Positions 60,729 through 64,000 of a stretch of 64,000 nt of DNA are shown here, in pieces; positions within the stretch are counted from its first letter, which is position 1; each line of letters begins with the position of its first letter. The position numbers and the translations under genes are program-made. Source of the stretch: Phocaeicola_A sp964481755 (lineage in GTDB: Bacteria > Bacteroidota > Bacteroidia > Bacteroidales > Bacteroidaceae); NCBI GenBank assembly GCA_964481755.1, contig CAYZVH010000001.1, positions 9,757-73,756 on the forward strand, read 5' to 3'. The notes beneath the pieces were generated by a model, which was not told where the DNA came from, ran no database searches, and saw nothing but the letters and a program-made list of their open reading frames with translations.

Positions 60729-63700
60729 TCAGAATCCGACTTTCAGACCGATGTTGAACACACGCGTCAACGGATAGTTCGGGCGGTCGCTCTGTTTGTT
60801 CTCCGGGTCACCCCATATATAATTGGTGAAGGTGAAGAGGTTGTAGCCATTGACATACAAACGGCAATCGGTCAGCTTCAGCTTCCTCATGAAGGGAAAG
60901 TCGAAGTTGTAGCCCACCTCGATACTCTTGATGCGCACGTAGCTGGCGTCGTAGAGATAGAGGCTGGAGCCTGCAGCCACGGGGAAGTTGTTGCTGGCGT
61001 GGGCCTTGCTCACACGGGGGAACTTAGCCGTGTAGGTGTCGGCCGACGAGTACCAGGTGTGGTCGTACTGGTACTTGAAGAGTCCCTTGTCCTGGGTGTC
61101 GCCCAACGGCTGGCGGAACGACTCGGCCAACATACGGTCCACGTTCCATGCGGCGGAGAGCTGCATGGAGAAGTCGAACTTCTTCCACGAGAAGCCCAGG
61201 TTGAGACCTGCGGTGTACTCGGGGATGTCGGTGTAGCCGATGTCGCGGGTGGCGTCCTTACCGTCTATCACGCCGTCCTTGTTGAGGTCCTCGTAGACTA
61301 CGTCGCCAGGCAACAGGGTGATGCCGTGGTCGGGGATGGAGGTACCGAACTCTTCCTGGTAGCGGGCCTCGGCGGTCTCGTCATAGAATCCCCAGAACTT
61401 GAACATCATGCGCGAGCCGATGCGACGACCGGTCTCGTCCATGTAGGACTCGTCGTTGGGCACTTCTTTCTTGTCCACAATCTTGTTGCGGGCGAAAGAA
61501 AGGTTGAGGTTGGCCCAGTAGCGGAAGTCGTCGCCCACCTTGTCGTTCCACTTCATCTGCATCTCGAATCCCTTGTTCTCGGTCTTACCGATGTTCACCA
61601 CCGGCAGGGTCATACCTAGGATGCCCGGCAGATAGGTGGGTTGGTCGAGGATGTCGCTACGTTTCTCTATGAAATAGTCGAGCGACAGACTCAAGCGGTC
61701 GTTCAGCACATTGAAGTCCACACCGTAGTTTTGCTTCACTGCTGTCTCCCAGTGTGCCACGGGGTTGGAGAAGGTCGACTCGTATGCTCCCGGTTGGTTG
61801 TTGTTCACATTCTGGCCGAAGAAGTAGCCCCGGACGTTCTCGCTGCCGCCATAGCCGTAGCCATAGGAACCTGGCAGATAGAGGAAGCGGTAGTTGTTGT
61901 AGGCATAGTTACCTACCTTACCCACCGACACACGGAGTTTCATGTAACTGAGGACTTTCTTCAGTGGAGCGAAGAAGGGCTCCTCGCTGACGGTCCATCC
62001 TACCGAACCGGCGGGGAAGAAGCCGTAGCGGTGACCGGGGGCGAAGTTCTCCGAGCCGTTGTAGCCGGCGTTGAACTCTACCATGTAGCGCGATTTCCAG
62101 TCGTAGGTCAAACGGCCTACTAAGCCTACACTACCGGAAGGCACATAGGAGTAGGTACCACCGGTATAGTATTTCTTCGCCTGGTTATAGAGCAACAGAC
62201 CGCTCACGTTGTGGCTGCCGAACTTGCGGGCATAGTTCAGGCCGAGTTCCATATACCAGTCGCGCGACTTGCCGAAGCCGCCGTCGGAGTAGGTCAACTG
62301 TTGGTCGGTGCCCTCCTTGCGGAAGCTGATGGCTCCGTTCTCGGTATTGATGACCGGCACGTAGTAGGCCATGGACGAGCTGGCCATCTTGGTGGTGGAA
62401 TAGGTGGAGTTGTACGAGCCCTTCAGTTTGACGGACAATCCCTTGGTGATGAAGTCGAGTTTCTGGTCGAGTATCAGGTCCACGTTGAGCACGTTGGTGG
62501 TCTTCGTGCGGAATCCCTTGCCGTAGTAAGCGCTCAGTCCGTCGGTGCCGGAGAAGGAGGTGTACTCGGAGTTGGACATGATGTGTTTGCCGTCCACAAT
62601 GCCGGCACCGGCCATAGGCACGGCATCGTAGAGTTTACGGAACAGCTGGTTCTGGTCCTCGATGGACTCCGGCGTACGCTTAATCTCCACACGACCGCCG
62701 ATGTTGACGGAGAACAAGGTGGTCTTGGTCACGTCGAAGTCGAGATTCGCGCGGTAGTTGTAGCGCTTGAAGTTGAAGTTGAAGTCCTTCTCGGCGGCGA
62801 ACTGCTTGAACATGCCATCCTGGGTGAAGAGACCTGCCGACACGAAGTAGCGCATGTTGTCCGTACCGCCGGAGATGTTCATGTTGTGTTGCGACTGGAA
62901 CGACGCCTTGTTCATGCAGTAGTCTATCCAGTCGATGTCCGGATAGAGCAGCGGGTTGGTATGGTCGCGGAAGGCCACCAGCTGTTCTTCGGAGAAGGTG
63001 GGCGCGCCGCCGTCGTTGGTCTGTAACAGGTTGCGGTAGGTGGCGTACTGGTAGGAGTTGGCCAGCTCCAGCTCTTTGGTACGCACGTTCACGCCGACCG
63101 ATGTGGTGAAGGAGACCTTGGCCTTGCTCTTGGCACCACGCTTGGTGGTGATGAGGATGACGCCGTTGGCACCACGCACACCGAACACGGCCGTGGCGGA
63201 GGCATCCTTCAGCACCGTCACACTCTCAATCTCGTTGGGGTCAATCTGCGACATGTCGCGCTCCACGCCATCCACCTGAATCATTGGCTTGGAGTTGTTC
63301 CACGAAGCCACACCACGCACATAGATGTCCGCCGCGTCGGCTCCCGGCTCACCGGAATACTGCACGGAGGAGACACCCGTCACCGATCCGGAGAGGATGT
63401 TCTGCACAGAAGCCACGGGGGTCTTCAGCAGGTCGTCGCCTTTCATGGACGAGATGGCACCCGTCACGGTCATCTTCTTCTGCACACCGTAAGCCACCAC
63501 TTCCACGTCGCCCAGCAGTTGGGCGTCTTCCTCGAGCACCACGCTCAGTGTCTCACCTTTCTTCACTGTCAGCACACGGGTCTTGTAACCCACGAAGCTG
63601 ATTTGTAATTTCCTCCCGACAGGGACGTTAATCTCGAACTGTCCGTCCAAGTCGGTTATCACGCCTGTCGTAGTCCCTACCACCTGCACACTGGCCCCTA

Positions 63701-63884
63701 TCACGGGCTCGCCGGACGTGTCCTTGACGACACCTTTCACGAGCGACCGTTGCTGCTGCATCTCCACGGAAGGTTCCGCCGAGGCATACGCAGAAAAAGG
63801 CTGGGCAGAGATTACGCCTACACAGAACAGCAAGCCGCACAACAACTTGCCGTTACTACCTCTTTTTAATGAACTATCATTCAT
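60729..63884 (-). CDS. SusC-family TonB-linked receptor (PUL pair 1)
   Basis: 1051 residues from the ATG at 63884 (MNDSSLKRGSNGKLLCGLLF, with a signal peptide ending near FSAYASA); the frame opens further upstream but without a signal. Carboxypeptidase-regulatory-like domain (KGVVKDTSGEPVIGASVQVV), plug with ESVTVLKDASATAVFGVRGA, and a complete barrel ending VFNIGLKVGF. It is the first gene of the PUL operon in the window. The regulator of the PUL is not in view and probably lies to the right of the window. Confidence 0.95.
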   Translation of the reverse strand: MNDSSLKRGSNGKLLCGLLFCVGVISAQPFSAYASAEPSVEMQQQRSLVKGVVKDTSGEPVIGASVQVVGTTTGVITDLDGQFEINVPVGRKLQISFVGYKTRVLTVKKGETLSVVLEEDAQLLGDVEVVAYGVQKKMTVTGAISSMKGDDLLKTPVASVQNILSGSVTGVSSVQYSGEPGADAADIYVRGVASWNNSKPMIQVDGVERDMSQIDPNEIESVTVLKDASATAVFGVRGANGVILITTKRGAKSKAKVSFTTSVGVNVRTKELELANSYQYATYRNLLQTNDGGAPTFSEEQLVAFRDHTNPLLYPDIDWIDYCMNKASFQSQHNMNISGGTDNMRYFVSAGLFTQDGMFKQFAAEKDFNFNFKRYNYRANLDFDVTKTTLFSVNIGGRVEIKRTPESIEDQNQLFRKLYDAVPMAGAGIVDGKHIMSNSEYTSFSGTDGLSAYYGKGFRTKTTNVLNVDLILDQKLDFITKGLSVKLKGSYNSTYSTTKMASSSMAYYVPVINTENGAISFRKEGTDQQLTYSDGGFGKSRDWYMELGLNYARKFGSHNVSGLLLYNQAKKYYTGGTYSYVPSGSVGLVGRLTYDWKSRYMVEFNAGYNGSENFAPGHRYGFFPAGSVGWTVSEEPFFAPLKKVLSYMKLRVSVGKVGNYAYNNYRFLYLPGSYGYGYGGSENVRGYFFGQNVNNNQPGAYESTFSNPVAHWETAVKQNYGVDFNVLNDRLSLSLDYFIEKRSDILDQPTYLPGILGMTLPVVNIGKTENKGFEMQMKWNDKVGDDFRYWANLNLSFARNKIVDKKEVPNDESYMDETGRRIGSRMMFKFWGFYDETAEARYQEEFGTSIPDHGITLLPGDVVYEDLNKDGVIDGKDATRDIGYTDIPEYTAGLNLGFSWKKFDFSMQLSAAWNVDRMLAESFRQPLGDTQDKGLFKYQYDHTWYSSADTYTAKFPRVSKAHASNNFPVAAGSSLYLYDASYVRIKSIEVGYNFDFPFMRKLKLTDCRLYVNGYNLFTFTNYIWGDPENKQSDRPNYPLTRVFNIGLKVGF

Positions 63885-64000
63885 GGTACCTATTTTGAAA
63901 TTAGTATTAACTAGAACTTTGTCCTTACGAAGGATACTCGCGAGACATAGCCAACGGGACATCCCCGTCTTCATTACCGACATCAACAGCTACGACAAAC
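63885..64000. promoter_or_regulatory. Leader region upstream of the first PUL gene
   Basis: The last 116 bases precede the SusC start. No clear TAnnTTTG box is recognised on the minus strand and no gene can be supported at the edge. The start of a divergent gene beyond the window is possible. Confidence 0.3.

Noticed and set aside
63920..64000. Plus-strand frame at the right edge reading RHSQRDIPVFITDINSYDK
   Set aside because: It runs to the window edge but is under 40 codons, has no convincing start or ribosome site, and could be chance.

Overview
The window is a chromosomal segment from a gut-type member of the Bacteroidales (Bacteroides, Phocaeicola, Mediterranea or a close relative). 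The evidence is four SusC-family receptor genes' worth of SusC/SusD-type systems, many families largely confined to this phylum (DUF4843, DUF4857, DUF4876, DUF6850, DUF4292, DUF4953/5117/5118), the Bacteroidota promoter signature TAnnTTTG (often TACCTTTG) with TTTG about 19-20 bases upstream, and the Bacteroides-type rhamnose genes. Coding DNA looks G+C-richer than a typical Bacteroides genome, but I did not count it. A run of exactly 100 N at 57449-57548 shows this is a scaffolded draft assembly.

Layout, left to right. (1) 1-3642, minus strand: an arginine biosynthesis operon, argR - GNAT acyltransferase - argG - argC - argD (cut by the window edge). A deacylase of the ArgE type lies apart at 45.1 kb. 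(2) 4222-8974, plus strand: rhamnose catabolism (kinase, isomerase, permease, aldolase), divergent from the arg operon. (3) 9100-21671, minus: SusC - SusD - DUF4843 lipoprotein - PKD-like lipoprotein - two tandem zinc-metalloprotease-family proteins, one of which has lost the catalytic motif. This looks like a peptide or protein acquisition locus. (4) 22078-23487: a stand-alone GH28 pectinase. (5) 23624-34698, minus: ABC ATPase - permease - DUF4857 - secreted M6 metalloprotease - small lipoprotein, then from a second promoter a TonB-dependent receptor - DUF4876 lipoprotein - DUF6850 outer-membrane barrel. The two promoters share a near-identical decamer at the same distance from the -7 box, so I treat this as one co-regulated system of unknown function and the best candidate for something undescribed. 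(6) 34.9-35.2 kb: divergent tRNA-Phe and tRNA-Pro genes. (7) 35.4-51.3 kb: mostly housekeeping genes: alkaline phosphatase, helix-hairpin-helix protein, NSS transporter, VanZ-like protein, a 45-residue membrane protein, prfB, SLC13 permease, acyl-CoA synthetase, ArgE-like hydrolase, and a dut - TPR lipoprotein - DUF4292 - EnvC operon. (8) 51589-63884, minus: a polysaccharide utilisation locus with two SusC/SusD pairs, a discoidin-domain lipoprotein and a GH16 beta-glucanase. One SusC is frameshifted and crosses the assembly gap.

Beyond the genes, three intergenic stretches (3856-3937, 21707-21772, 51405-51511) carry short degenerate tandem arrays with a repeat length of about 22 bases. Their sequences are unrelated to each other but the period is shared, and all lie near the 5' ends of transcription units. 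Start sites were chosen by signal peptides, family length, promoter position and overlaps. Domain names come from recognising the protein sequences, not from any search.
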